From Chloroflexota bacterium (GTDB taxonomy: Bacteria > Chloroflexota > Anaerolineae > Caldilineales > Caldilineaceae): 64,000 nt of DNA. The stretch lies in assembly GCA_016861025.1 (NCBI GenBank), contig BOKO01000004.1, positions 351,150-415,149 of the forward strand. The letters run 5' to 3'. The position numbers and the translations under genes were made by a program. Shown piece by piece: positions 20,001 to 28,553 of this stretch (positions are counted from its first letter, which is position 1; every line of letters begins with the position of its first letter). The notes beneath the pieces were generated by a model. The model was not told the DNA's origin and did no database searches. It saw only the letters and a program-made list of their open reading frames with translations.

Positions 20001-20761
20001 CCTATGATGCGTTAGCGATTGCCGACGTGGTGGTGGTGATCGAGGATGATGATGGCGTCCCCGACCCAACCCCCACGCCGGGCGCCGGTACGCCTACAGC
20101 CACGCCCGGTGCAGGCACACCGACTGCAACGCCCCCTGGAGGCGGAACTGTATCTGTACATTTGCCCGTGATTTTGGCGAATACAACGCCTGCCCTCAAT
20201 CGAATCCACCTGCCGATCGTAATGAGGGCTGGATTGCCCGATCTGGTTGTGGAGCAGATCAGACAGATCGATGGCGCCTTGCAGGTTGTCATTCGCAACA
20301 TTGGCAGTGCACCGGTCACAAACGAGTTCTGGATCGACGCATATATTGGGCCGCGCACACCGCCGACAGCCGTCAATCAGACCTGGGATACAGTCGGGAA
20401 TGAAGGGCTTGTTTGGGGCGTGACCGATCAGGCGCTGCCGATGGCGCCAGGAGCGATGCTGACATTGACGATCGGCGACAGCTATTTCTTGCCAGAGTAT
20501 TCGTCGGTGAATCTACCGCTGACAGCAGATCGCTCGATCTACGTACAGGTCGATTCGTATGGTGAGGCTGGATATGGCTCCGTGTTGGAGTCACACGAAC
20601 GCGAGGGCGGAGCATATAATAATATTTTGGGGCCAGTGTTTATCGCGACGGAAGGAGAGTGGGGAGCGGGCGTTGTCCCGCCTTCGGCAATTTTCAACGA
20701 CCCGCTGTTGTGGCGACGCCGTTTCCGCTATAGCGACGCGCCAGATAGTGAGGAGGAGTAG
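17003..20761 (+). CDS. exported multi-cohesin-like protein with choice-anchor-U and CARDB-like C-terminus
   Basis: About 1,252 aa. The ATG at 17003 gives a compact signal peptide (MRTGGGWPALIG, then a hydrophobic run); an ATG at 16991 in the same frame is possible. Five cohesin-like beta-sandwich repeats run to about residue 790, each with the LxYDPxxVxxxxC pattern. A calcium-loop segment (DGDGVPDEIENG) follows, then a choice-anchor-U-like domain (about 800-930), a Calx-beta-like segment, a short TPTATPG linker, and a CARDB-like C-terminal domain (about 1080-1220) ending with an acidic tail. The cohesin repeats resemble the interrupted cohesin in the giant protein (both begin RIGSG). This may be a scaffold for surface assembly (inference); no enzyme domain is present. 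Confidence 0.8.
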   Translation: MRTGGGWPALIGIVVLVGVALLGWRADALPAARAVVADTALVRIGSGETPSYTIAPGGERTLTIEVVGAADLGAATLLLAYDPALVQVVGCTALPPAAADFALCNSAYAPGVVRFSLLAAEGVNGAFPLFTLTLRALGPSGSTAQLALSAPQFADVRGVELPVQLAGGALVISGPDRPAEALLRLDPVNSNITPGQNTTVAIRLDVTPERPVAAATMLLQYDPQVVRPVQCTAPAGSTLQGACNVNFNRTQGLVKFNLLATDGVSGQMHLYDLVFEVVGTAAPGAVSSLTLSVEAMVDVQSIPLRWRAEHGRLTVIAGPSNAAQLLVGGVEGGGQYTLEHGAQITVPVWVADVVDLGAATVALTFNPTLLEPLRCVVNDSTPGIDGGHCLIEQGRVLANFISGQGFSGSTPLFEVIFTPRAGAPAGESAVLLLDASNFADVTAAPLPWRVRNGAVGVLPGAPSNLPLIGLDLSDSVPLSLAQDGLVTVTVSISGAIDVGVATIVVTFDPTVVKVVSCTPTNLLDGVMCVIGEGEVRITFLSGGGFTGSAPIASLVFRAADEAEVGDQTNLVLTVLTFTDVGGESLRYQVSTGTIQITEAKNLASDVLLRLTPAFFDVIPGRQFQVRVEALIDALKLPQGLDVVTLRLLYDPAVVRPIECILNTDAFLGGGCNLAFARNQIRLSLVGGAGASSLFGLARIRFETVGKPGDSTTLRLGVDALLGREAAVANYRTQSARVVVTLDGDGVPDEIENGAPNNGDGNNDGIPDAEQLHVTSLLSPITGNYVTLVGPVGSCMNDVRILSNPSPEDTPIGWSAVLGFLSFTLGCLPPGSNATVEVLLHGETVLELNQFFIYAPPGAPGGSGWQPFLLEDNLGASFTATGVVLHLADGRKGDNDAAENGQIEFLGAPGKLGVAIGVVPKRLVISPTRAGSYGVVLLARPLAPVLVSLTTGGRVATTPTQLLFTLDNWSVMQTVTVRVASGVPVPNSDLIRHSATSADAAYDALAIADVVVVIEDDDGVPDPTPTPGAGTPTATPGAGTPTATPPGGGTVSVHLPVILANTTPALNRIHLPIVMRAGLPDLVVEQIRQIDGALQVVIRNIGSAPVTNEFWIDAYIGPRTPPTAVNQTWDTVGNEGLVWGVTDQALPMAPGAMLTLTIGDSYFLPEYSSVNLPLTADRSIYVQVDSYGEAGYGSVLESHEREGGAYNNILGPVFIATEGEWGAGVVPPSAIFNDPLLWRRRFRYSDAPDSEEE

Positions 20762-20767
20762 TATATA

Positions 20768-21283
20768 GTGTCTAAGCATACAGCGGCCAGGCATTTTGCG
20801 GACCGGCGTCGGCGACGGCTGACTGTGAGCATCGGTGCATTGATTATGGTGGCTCTGGCGTTAAGCTACGTATTCGCGCCGACAGATGTCGGCGCCTTGC
20901 CCCCGCGCCCGACGCCAGCGATTACGCCAACACACACACCGACGCCTACCCATACACTGCCCAGGACGCCAAAACCGACGCCGCCCCTTTTGCGTCTCAG
21001 CCATATTCGTCTGTTGGTGACGCCTGCGCAGGAAGGGCTGTGGTCAGTCGTCGAGTGGCAAGGCGCCGATGGGGCGTGGCACGTCGTCGAGGGTTGGCAA
21101 GGAACCGTCGACGCAGGCGCCAAACGCTGGGCGGTGTATGAACGCAATTTCGGCGAGGGGCCTTTTCGGTGGGTGATCTACGACTCACCCACCGGCAGGG
21201 TGAAGGGTGTCAGCGCACCCTTCACCCTGCCGGGCAACGAAGGCGAGGAATTGATTGTTCGCATCGAATTAAGCCGGGATTGA
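20768..21283 (+). CDS. small exported or membrane-anchored protein, unknown
   Basis: 171 aa, starting with GTG seven bases after the previous stop, with gaggaggag about 10 bases upstream. Residues 18-40 are a hydrophobic signal/anchor. Residues 45-75 are a Pro/Thr linker (TPTHTPTPTHT), and about 95 residues of soluble domain rich in Trp, Val and Gly follow. I recognise no family. It is the last gene of the exported-protein operon, so it may be an accessory to the cohesin proteins. An 18-bp perfect inverted repeat lies within its last codons. Confidence 0.65.
   Translation: MSKHTAARHFADRRRRRLTVSIGALIMVALALSYVFAPTDVGALPPRPTPAITPTHTPTPTHTLPRTPKPTPPLLRLSHIRLLVTPAQEGLWSVVEWQGADGAWHVVEGWQGTVDAGAKRWAVYERNFGEGPFRWVIYDSPTGRVKGVSAPFTLPGNEGEELIVRIELSRD
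21192..21233. terminator. 18-bp perfect inverted repeat between convergent genes
   Basis: The arms 21192-21209 and 21216-21233 are perfectly complementary over 18 bp (ccggcagggtgaagggtg and its complement) with a 6-base loop. The structure lies inside the coding end of the + gene and 55 bases beyond the end of the minus-strand gene. It could terminate or stabilise transcripts from both directions, although no T-run follows on either strand. Confidence 0.5.
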
Positions 21284-21287
21284 GGAT

Positions 21288-23483
21288 TCACTTGCTGATG
21301 ATCTCGATGAAATCGCTGCCCCCTGCCACCGGCAGACGTTGAATCCTCTCGTCATACAGCCCAAGAATAACGCGGTTCCAACTGGTCGGCAGATTCTCAA
21401 AGCGGTAGGCGTCTATAATACAATCGCCCGGTCGCCATGTCGATGTGGGATAGGCGCCATCCTGGGGCCAACGGTCAATTTGTGCAACAATCTGGTCTGC
21501 GGAATCGAGCGCCTGGAGAAAAACAGTGTAGTTGGTGTGAATCACACGAGATGCGCCCCAACGTAGCATCAAGATGAGCGAATCGCCCCCCACCGCAATA
21601 TCGCTCTCCAGCTCGAGCAACTGAATGCCATTTTCCCATTGCGCCGCGGATGGCGTATCGGGACACGGGGGCGTCTCTCGATTCAAACGCACTTGCGCCA
21701 GCGTGACGACATCAGCCACTGCCGCACCTTCGTTATCGACCAGCGCCACGCGTTCGGTCGGTTGATCGTGGCGATAAAAGCCGACCGTGAGCGTTGCCAG
21801 ATCGTCGGCGACTGATGAAGTAGGGTGCAGCACATACGAATCGGCGAAGCGTGCGCCGGGAATCCATTGTGGCGTCGGATGCCGCCCCTGCACCGGCGCG
21901 CCGTCGAACTGATAGACCATCCCCCCGTGGCTGTCGGTCAGATGGATGAACAGGGTGTAGAACTCGTCAATTGGGCGCTGCGCCGTCCAGTAAAGCGTCA
22001 GTGGCAGCGCTTCTTTGCCGTCGATCGCAGCGCCGTTGGGAAAATCGGCGCCGATCAGCACAGCGCCGTTCTCAAAAACAGCATGAACGTTGCGGTCAGG
22101 TTGGAGCGAACCAACAATGGCTGGCGGGATGCGATATGCTTCTGCCAGAACGTTGAGCTGTGAGAGGGCAAGCAGGCAGAAGATGGGCGGAACCGCCATC
22201 TGCAGGAAGCGTTGGCTGCGTCTCGGCAAAAATGCCTGCCAGCCGAGAACCAGCAGCAGGGCGATGGGTGTGATGGCTGAGTAGAGCAGCCGTCCTTGGG
22301 CGGTGAAGTTGACAAGGCGCATCCAATTTAGCAAGCTCACGAACACTGCGCCGCTCCAAACAACTGCAAGCGCAAGAGCATAGAGCGTCTGACCGGCCAT
22401 TGGAAGGTCAACGCTGCGCCGTCGCAGCGCACGCGCCATGCAGATCGCTGCTCCCAGCGCGGCAAGCAGCGCTGCATAGCGCATCGCATCGAAGAACCAC
22501 GGCGGCGCCAACACACCGTATCCAAACTCACCCCAAAAGGAGTTTTGCAACACCGGCATCAATGCGAACAGGCCAGACAAATCGAGTGGCTCGTCGCGCG
22601 CCAGATCGGGCAGCACAGCCAGCATTGGCGTCAACGGTGCGATCTCTCCCCACAACAACCAGTTGCGCACATACCAGAATCCGGCGACAGCAAACGCACC
22701 GATCGCCAGCGTGACGGTTGCGCGCAGAAGCTGACGCCAGCCAACGCGCCGCCACACCGCCAGCACAATGAGCGCCGCCAGCGCGCCGATTGCCAGATTG
22801 CCGTACTTGGCGAGGGCTGCCATGCCAAGCGCGCCTCCCGCCCACAGCCAGCCCCACAGATGATCCGGTTCACGCGCTGCGCGCAGCATCAGCCAGATTG
22901 CAAGCGCCGCTGTTCCCGCTGCCCAGGCGTCATTTGTGATCGTAGCTGCGCTGAAGAGGAAGCGAGGGTTGAAGGCGACGACGCTGGCGACGGCAAGCGC
23001 CAGCCATGCCTCGCCAGGGAAAAGCAGGCGCACCAGCAAGAAGGACGCATTGAGCGCTAACAACCCGCCAAGCATCGACACGCCGCGCGCGATCCACACT
23101 GCCAGATGCGCCTCCCGGCTCGCCTGGTTCACGGTCGCCGTGGCGCGATGGGTTTGACCAAGCAGATAGTGGGGATTGGGATTGAGCAGCTCCAGCCCGC
23201 GCTCCGCCGGCAGCCATGCCATCGCCGCAGCGGCAAGCGCATAATAGAGCGGCGGTTGCTGCACCAGTTGGTGCGAGATGGCGGCGTGACGTTCATCGAG
23301 CGTGGGCAGCACGCCGTTCTGCTGTACGTACACGATGTAGGCGTAGTGCGCGCCAGCGTCAGGCGCCTCGAAAGGCGGCGTGGCGCGTGCATAGAGCGCC
23401 GTCAACACGACGAAGACAACGTTGATGACCAATAACCCGCCTATTTGCAGCCGGTGCGTCGAGGATTCGATGTAAAGCCTCAC
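21288..23483 (-). CDS. polytopic membrane glycosyltransferase-like protein (PMT/ArnT type)
   Basis: The GTG at 23483, two bases after the ecfT stop, gives 731 aa. An upstream ATG would run through ecfT and is unlikely. The N-terminal two thirds has about ten hydrophobic segments. An early acidic FEAPDAGAHYAY motif in the first external loop is typical of lipid-linked sugar transferases of the dolichyl-phosphate-mannose/ArnT (GT-C) type. The C-terminal third is a soluble beta-rich domain, probably outside the membrane. The acceptor and sugar are unknown. It may glycosylate the Thr-rich exported proteins encoded next door (inference). Co-directional with ecfT and probably in the same operon. 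Confidence 0.65.
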   Translation of the reverse strand: MRLYIESSTHRLQIGGLLVINVVFVVLTALYARATPPFEAPDAGAHYAYIVYVQQNGVLPTLDERHAAISHQLVQQPPLYYALAAAAMAWLPAERGLELLNPNPHYLLGQTHRATATVNQASREAHLAVWIARGVSMLGGLLALNASFLLVRLLFPGEAWLALAVASVVAFNPRFLFSAATITNDAWAAGTAALAIWLMLRAAREPDHLWGWLWAGGALGMAALAKYGNLAIGALAALIVLAVWRRVGWRQLLRATVTLAIGAFAVAGFWYVRNWLLWGEIAPLTPMLAVLPDLARDEPLDLSGLFALMPVLQNSFWGEFGYGVLAPPWFFDAMRYAALLAALGAAICMARALRRRSVDLPMAGQTLYALALAVVWSGAVFVSLLNWMRLVNFTAQGRLLYSAITPIALLLVLGWQAFLPRRSQRFLQMAVPPIFCLLALSQLNVLAEAYRIPPAIVGSLQPDRNVHAVFENGAVLIGADFPNGAAIDGKEALPLTLYWTAQRPIDEFYTLFIHLTDSHGGMVYQFDGAPVQGRHPTPQWIPGARFADSYVLHPTSSVADDLATLTVGFYRHDQPTERVALVDNEGAAVADVVTLAQVRLNRETPPCPDTPSAAQWENGIQLLELESDIAVGGDSLILMLRWGASRVIHTNYTVFLQALDSADQIVAQIDRWPQDGAYPTSTWRPGDCIIDAYRFENLPTSWNRVILGLYDERIQRLPVAGGSDFIEIISK

Positions 23484-23485
23484 AG

Positions 23486-24340
23486 TCAGTTGAAGTTGTA
23501 CAATCCAGGCCACGGCAGACGCCAGATCAATAGCCACAGTGCAAGGCAGGCCAGAAGCGCCAGCCAGTCGATCTGTTGCATGCGCAGCTCGACGAACTTC
23601 GAGCGCCCTTTGCGACCCCAATAGCCGCGCGCTTCCATCGCAGTCACCAACTCCTCGGCGCGGCGCAGCGTGTTGACAAAAAGCGGCACAAGCAGCGGCA
23701 ACCGGGAGCGGGCAATGCGGTCGGGACGATACCACTTCTCGCCGCCAAAGTCGCCGCCACGACTGGCTTGCGCCTTGGCGATTCGCTCCATCTCCTCGGC
23801 GATGGTCGGGATGAAGCGCAACGCAATGATGTTGGCGAGGGCGAATTCGTGCACAGGCAGGCCGCTGCGCTGCAACGGCGCCAACAGACTCTCAATGCCG
23901 TGCATGATGTGTGAGGCCGTAGTCGTCAGCGTGAGCAGGCTGACGAGGAAAAGAAAGGCGACCAACCGCAGCGCACCCAGGATCACCAGCTCGACCAGAC
24001 ACGGCGTAATGCGAACAAACCACCATTCGAAAAGGACGACGGCGCAGGTCGAGTAACGCCCCTGAAAGAGCAACTGCATGAGCATCAAAGCGACAATGAA
24101 AGGAAGCGCAGGCAGCAGCCCGCGCAATACATAGCGCACCTCGATGCGCGCCAGCTTCGTCACAGCCATGAGCAGTCCGATCACGACGAGCGTCGCCAGG
24201 ACGCTGCGCGTAGTCGTAACGGCAAGGACAAAGAAGAGCGCAGCCAGCAGTTTGGTGCGTGGGTCGAGCCGGTGCACAAGTGAATTGGTCGGGATGTACT
24301 GCCCGACGGTGACGTTGCGCAGATACTCGAACTCGCTCAT
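23486..24340 (-). CDS. ecfT: ECF transporter transmembrane subunit EcfT
   Basis: 284 aa. The N-terminus VHRLDPRTKLL is typical of the EcfT/CbiQ family. Several membrane segments follow, and two coupling-helix motifs of the Ala-x-Arg-Gly type (AQASRGG and MEARGYWG) contact the ATPases. The protein joins two ATPase domains to a substrate-binding S subunit to import vitamins or metals. The start overlaps the end of the upstream ATPase gene by 4 bp (ATGA), so translation is coupled. No S component is encoded nearby, so the substrate cannot be deduced. It is probably a group II (shared-module) ECF transporter. Confidence 0.9.
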   Translation of the reverse strand: MSEFEYLRNVTVGQYIPTNSLVHRLDPRTKLLAALFFVLAVTTTRSVLATLVVIGLLMAVTKLARIEVRYVLRGLLPALPFIVALMLMQLLFQGRYSTCAVVLFEWWFVRITPCLVELVILGALRLVAFLFLVSLLTLTTTASHIMHGIESLLAPLQRSGLPVHEFALANIIALRFIPTIAEEMERIAKAQASRGGDFGGEKWYRPDRIARSRLPLLVPLFVNTLRRAEELVTAMEARGYWGRKGRSKFVELRMQQIDWLALLACLALWLLIWRLPWPGLYNFN

Positions 24341-26199
24341 GATCTATCGCTCCCGGCGTCGTTGCTTGCGGCGAAGGCAGCGCGCTGCGCCAGCAGAGCG
24401 GCAATCGCCTCCTCAGCCTGTTGCAATGTGTAGACCACAACGTCGGCGGGCAGCAGATTTTGCGCCTTCAACGCTTCGGCGACCTGCGTCATGTCGGGTG
24501 TATCGAGGCCAATCGCGCGCAGATCGTCCGCCGCGCCGAAGATGGCCGCAGGCGTCCCCGCCATCACCGTGCGCCCGTCGGCGATCACGTAGAGGCGGTC
24601 GCAGATTTCGGCAAGCTCTTCCATGTTGTGTGAGATAATCACCAGCGTCACCCCTCGGCTGCGCAGGTCGAGGATGTGGCGCATCAGCTGGCGTCGCGCC
24701 TGTGGGTCGAGACCGGCGCTTGGTTCGTCGAGCACGAGCACCTGCGGCTCCAGCGCCAACACGCCCGCAATCGCCACGCGCCTCATCTGCCCCCCGCTCA
24801 AGCCAAAGGTGATGCGATCCTTGAATTCCGCAAAAGGAAGACCGACTGCTTCCATTGCCCGTTGGACGCGCGCCCGCACCTCCTCGCGGCTCAACCCCTG
24901 TTTGCGCGGCCCATAGGCGATGTCGTCGCCGACATATTGCTCAAAGAGCTGCGCCTCGGGCATTTGAAAGATCAGTCCAACCGTGCGCCGCACTGTGCGC
25001 AGATCGACTGCCGGGTCGTTGAGGTCTTGTCCCAGCACCGTCACCTTGCCTTCGTGCGCGCGCAACAGTCCGTTGAAATGCTGGATCGCGGTCGATTTGC
25101 CCGATCCTGTGTGGCCGATCAGACCGACGATCTCGCCGGGGAAGACCTCAATCGTGATGTCCTCCAGCGCCTTGACCTGCAACGGCGTCCCGCGCATGTA
25201 GTAGTGCGCAACGTGGTGGAGGGAAAGAAGAGGAGAGAGGGGAAGAGAAGGAGAAGAGGAGATTGAAGATTGAAGATTGGAGATTGGCGTCTCCTTCTCT
25301 TCCTCATTTCCCCCTCTTCTTGCCTCTCCCCATCCTTGTCTCTCCCTTTCTTCCTCTCTTCTTTCGCAACAGCCAATCACCGCGTCGGCGATCTCTTGCG
25401 GGGTGAGCAGGTTGGCGGGAAAGGCGGGAAAGCGACGATGCAGCGCCTGCGCAAGTTCGCTGACATGCGGCGCGTCGAGGTGCAGCGCACGCAGGCGATC
25501 GATCTGTTGGAACAACTCGCGCGGCGGCCCTTGCAGGGCGATGCGTCCTTCATCAAGGATGATCAGCCGGTCGGCGTGGATCGCCTCGCGCATAAAGTGT
25601 GTTGCGGCGACGATGGTCACACCCTGCTCTTTGTTGAGCCGCCATGCAATGTCGAGCGCCTCTTTGCGTCCTTGTGGGTCGAGCATCGCCGTGGCTTCGT
25701 CGAGCACCAGCACCTCCGGCTGCATCGCCAGCACGCCTGCGATGCAAATGCGCTGCTTCTGCCCGCCCGACAGCAGATGCGGCGCGCGGTGGCGGAAGGG
25801 CTGCATGGCGACCTGCTCCAGCGACCAATCGACGCGGCGGCGAATTTCAGCGCGCGGCAGGCCGAGATTTTCAGGGCCAAAGGCAACATCTTCCTCGACA
25901 ATGGTCGCCACGATCTGATTGTCGGGCTGTTGGAAAACCATGCCGACCGTGCTGCGAATCTCGCGCAGATGCGCGCGTTCGCGCGTGTTCCACCCCTTGA
26001 CCCATACTTCTCCCTGCGTCGGCAGCAACAATGCGTTGAGATGTTTCGCCAGCGTCGACTTGCCCGACCCGTTGTGACCGACCAGCACCACATACTCGCC
26101 CGGCTCGATGCTCAGATCGATCCCGCGCAGCGCCTGCACTGCGCCGCTCTCGCGTTGATAGGTGTGGTGAAGGTTTTCGATGCGGATTACTGGCGGCAT
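24337..26199 (-). CDS. fused ECF transporter ATPase (EcfA-EcfA' in one chain)
   Basis: 620 aa with two complete ABC ATPase domains. The first has Walker A GHNGSGKST, signature LSGGQKQR and Walker B VLVLDEAT (residues about 1-275). The second has GHTGSGKST, LSGGQMRR and VLVLDEPS (about 325-610). Most bacteria use two separate genes, so this is a natural fusion of the energy-coupling pair. The domains are joined by a charged, Ser-rich low-complexity linker of about 50 residues. Its DNA contains heptamer repeats also found between genes elsewhere in the window. The partner is the overlapping EcfT; it powers uptake of an unknown micronutrient. Confidence 0.9.
   Translation of the reverse strand: MPPVIRIENLHHTYQRESGAVQALRGIDLSIEPGEYVVLVGHNGSGKSTLAKHLNALLLPTQGEVWVKGWNTRERAHLREIRSTVGMVFQQPDNQIVATIVEEDVAFGPENLGLPRAEIRRRVDWSLEQVAMQPFRHRAPHLLSGGQKQRICIAGVLAMQPEVLVLDEATAMLDPQGRKEALDIAWRLNKEQGVTIVAATHFMREAIHADRLIILDEGRIALQGPPRELFQQIDRLRALHLDAPHVSELAQALHRRFPAFPANLLTPQEIADAVIGCCERREEERERQGWGEARRGGNEEEKETPISNLQSSISSSPSLPLSPLLSLHHVAHYYMRGTPLQVKALEDITIEVFPGEIVGLIGHTGSGKSTAIQHFNGLLRAHEGKVTVLGQDLNDPAVDLRTVRRTVGLIFQMPEAQLFEQYVGDDIAYGPRKQGLSREEVRARVQRAMEAVGLPFAEFKDRITFGLSGGQMRRVAIAGVLALEPQVLVLDEPSAGLDPQARRQLMRHILDLRSRGVTLVIISHNMEELAEICDRLYVIADGRTVMAGTPAAIFGAADDLRAIGLDTPDMTQVAEALKAQNLLPADVVVYTLQQAEEAIAALLAQRAAFAASNDAGSDRS
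25261..25288. repeat. heptamer repeats inside the ECF ATPase linker
   Basis: Four head-to-tail heptamers, gattgaa twice then gattgga and gattggc, inside a purine-rich run (about 25215-25370). Similar heptamers (aatctcc on the opposite strand) occur in the gap at 52834-52862. The repeat is tolerated in frame because it codes for the flexible linker. Confidence 0.6.
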
Positions 26200-26244
26200 G
26201 GCGCTCTGTCCGTCAGAGGCGAACGTGAATATGCCGTGGCTGCA

Positions 26245-27426
26245 TCATGCAGCAGGCGGCGTGAAACGGCTTGCGCCGGGCGATGGCTGCACCGGATAGA
26301 TGCGCGGCTCGATTCCGGCGCCGCTTGTGTAGGTGTTGGCGACGAAGTCGACGAACGGCTCGATTCTCTCCTTAATGACAAAGGCGGCCATGCAGCCGCC
26401 AAAACCGGCGCCAGCCTGTCGTGCGGCGATGCAGCCCGGCGCCGCCAGCATTGTCTTGAGCATGATTTCCATTTCAGGGATGGTGATTTCATAGAGATCG
26501 CGCGCGCCAGCGAAGGAAGCCGCCGTCAGTTGATGAATGGCGATGTGGTCGCCCGCCGTCAACGCTGCAGCAAGCGCAGGCACGCGAGCATTTTCTTCCA
26601 GGATGTAGCGACATCGCCTGGCGACCGCATCGGGCAGTTCAGCGGCGTGAGCCTCGAATCGTTCAAACGAAACGTCGCGCAGATGGGTGACGTCGGGATA
26701 ACGTCTGGCAAAATAGGCAGCGCCCTGCTCGCATTGAGCGCGACGAACACCATATTCGGAGCCGGCCAGCTCGCGTTTCGTGCGCGTGTCGCAGATGACG
26801 ACGGTGATTCCGTCGGCGATCGGCGCGTCGCTGCTGGTGATCGTGCGCGCGTCGAGCAGCAGCGCACAGCCAGCCTTGCCCACCGCCGACGTATACTGGT
26901 CGAGAATGCCGCACGCCACCCCGACGAAGTGATTTTCGGCGCGCTGTCCTAATACGGCAAGCTCGACGGCGTCGATCGTGAAACCGCCCACCGCCTCGAA
27001 CATTCGCCCAACCGCCATCTCCAACGCTGCAGAGGAACTCAATCCGGCGCTCACCGGCACCGTCGTGTGAATCAGCGCGTCGAAGCCGCGTAACGGATAG
27101 CCTGCGTCGCACAACACGCTCGCCATGCCGCGCACATAGTTCGCCCAGTGCTGTTCAGGATCAGGTGCAATGGCGTCGAGCGAGAAGTTCGTCTCTGCGC
27201 CGAGATCGAGCGACAAGGCGCTCACTGTTCGATCCTGGCGCGGGCGTGCGGCCACCCAGGTGTCACGGTCGATCGTCATCGATAGAATGAAACCGTGGTT
27301 GTAGTCGGTGTGGCTGCCCATCAAGTCGACGCGACCGGGTGCGCGCGTCCAAAGTTGCGGCGCATTACCGTAGCGGGCGCTGAAGGCGGCGGACATCTCG
27401 GCTGCACGGCGAGCAGGCTCATTCAT
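26245..27426 (-). CDS. galK: galactokinase-like GHMP kinase
   Basis: 393 aa, the usual length for galactokinase, which phosphorylates galactose at C1 with ATP in the Leloir pathway. The N-terminal family signature reads GRVDLMGSHTDYN (residues 31-43). The GHMP ATP loop is PVSAGLSSSAALEM and the C-terminal motif is GAGFGGCMAAF. In known galactokinases the residue here at Ser38 is a glutamate that contacts the sugar (GEHTDYN), so the substrate may differ. It lies between the UroD-like gene and the ECF ATPase on the same strand; no other Leloir gene is nearby. Gene symbol by similarity only. Confidence 0.75.
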   Translation of the reverse strand: MNEPARRAAEMSAAFSARYGNAPQLWTRAPGRVDLMGSHTDYNHGFILSMTIDRDTWVAARPRQDRTVSALSLDLGAETNFSLDAIAPDPEQHWANYVRGMASVLCDAGYPLRGFDALIHTTVPVSAGLSSSAALEMAVGRMFEAVGGFTIDAVELAVLGQRAENHFVGVACGILDQYTSAVGKAGCALLLDARTITSSDAPIADGITVVICDTRTKRELAGSEYGVRRAQCEQGAAYFARRYPDVTHLRDVSFERFEAHAAELPDAVARRCRYILEENARVPALAAALTAGDHIAIHQLTAASFAGARDLYEITIPEMEIMLKTMLAAPGCIAARQAGAGFGGCMAAFVIKERIEPFVDFVANTYTSGAGIEPRIYPVQPSPGASRFTPPAA

Positions 27427-27445
27427 GATCCCTCATAAAGCGCTT

Positions 27446-28480
27446 TCAGTGAGCGCCGCACAATGCTGCGAACGCATCGAGCAAGGCGCGAACATTTTCG
27501 ATCGGAGTGTCGGACATCATGCGGTGAGATGGCGCAATCAGCAAACCTGTACGCTCGGGCGCCAGCTCGTTCACCGCCTTTGCAACAGCGGCGCGCACAT
27601 CGTCGGGCGCGCCAAACGGCATGGTGGACTGCGTCGAAATGCCGCCATAATACGCGAGTCGATTCCCAAAGACGCTGCGCAGCCAGCCAAAATCTGTCAC
27701 CTCAGGCTGAACCGGGTTGTAGACTGTCAGCCCGATTTCAACCAGGTCGGGCAGGATCGGCTCGACGCGGCCATCCGTGTGCATCAAAATGGGCAGCCCC
27801 GCCTCCCGAAACGGCGCAAACATGCGGTCAAGGCGCGGCTTGATCAGCTTGCGCCACATTTGGGGCGACATCAACATATTGACCTGACCGCCGTAATCGT
27901 CGCCGAAGTAGCCGCCGTCCACGCCAAGCTCGATAAAGCGCCGCGCCAGCACAACCTGAATCTCGGTGATGCGATCGAGCAGTTCTGCCGCATAGCCGGG
28001 ATTGCCAGCCATATCCATGAAGAATTCCACCATGCCGCGCAACGACCAGGCGCGCTCGAACAGCGCCCAACCAAAATTGGGCGCCACAAAGCGATGACCG
28101 GCGTTCGCCTTCACCAACTGGCGCGCGTCGTCCAACAATCCGGGCGCGTATGGGTCGGGCCAGGCAAAGGCATCGAGATCAGGATTCTGTTGCAGCGGGC
28201 TGACGCAGACAAAATAGCCCTCCTCGCGCGTGTCAAAGCCGGCGCCCCACCAGTCGAAACGCGCAACGCCATCATCGGACTCGCGCGTCGGATAGGTCAG
28301 GTCCAGACGCAACAGGTGATTGTCGAGCCGATCCGGAAGTTGAGCAATGGAGACGCCCAACGCCGCCGCCAGCTTCTCACCCATCTTGCCGGTGTAGTTG
28401 ATCTGGGTTGGTAGGCGGTCGACTGGTTCGTGGCGGATGGCGCGCAGCACGCGCACGCGCGGCGTCAGTTCAGTGTTCAT
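27446..28480 (-). CDS. uroporphyrinogen decarboxylase-family protein
   Basis: 344 aa from the ATG at 28480, which begins MNTELTPRVRVLRAI as this family does. An ATG 12 codons upstream has no better ribosome site. The fold signature is a TIM barrel of the UroD superfamily with a late HTDG motif. This superfamily includes haem enzymes and corrinoid/coenzyme M methyltransferases. The usual UroD N-terminal arginine-rich substrate motif (RQAGR) is not seen, so a role in methyl transfer or an unknown reaction is more likely than haem synthesis. It shares its strand with galK, 19 bp apart. An MttB-like methyltransferase is encoded 18 kb away. Confidence 0.75.
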   Translation of the reverse strand: MNTELTPRVRVLRAIRHEPVDRLPTQINYTGKMGEKLAAALGVSIAQLPDRLDNHLLRLDLTYPTRESDDGVARFDWWGAGFDTREEGYFVCVSPLQQNPDLDAFAWPDPYAPGLLDDARQLVKANAGHRFVAPNFGWALFERAWSLRGMVEFFMDMAGNPGYAAELLDRITEIQVVLARRFIELGVDGGYFGDDYGGQVNMLMSPQMWRKLIKPRLDRMFAPFREAGLPILMHTDGRVEPILPDLVEIGLTVYNPVQPEVTDFGWLRSVFGNRLAYYGGISTQSTMPFGAPDDVRAAVAKAVNELAPERTGLLIAPSHRMMSDTPIENVRALLDAFAALCGAH

Positions 28481-28553
28481 GGCGTCATTGTAGCACGGGA
28501 ACGTCGCTTCATCCATTTGCTTGCTTCGCTTCTATTCAGGCAAACTAATCGAC

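Noticed and set aside
23484..23735. 84-codon N-terminal extension of the membrane glycosyltransferase
   Set aside because: Would overlap the ecfT end; the extension is unlike protein, and GTG 23483 directly follows the ecfT stop.
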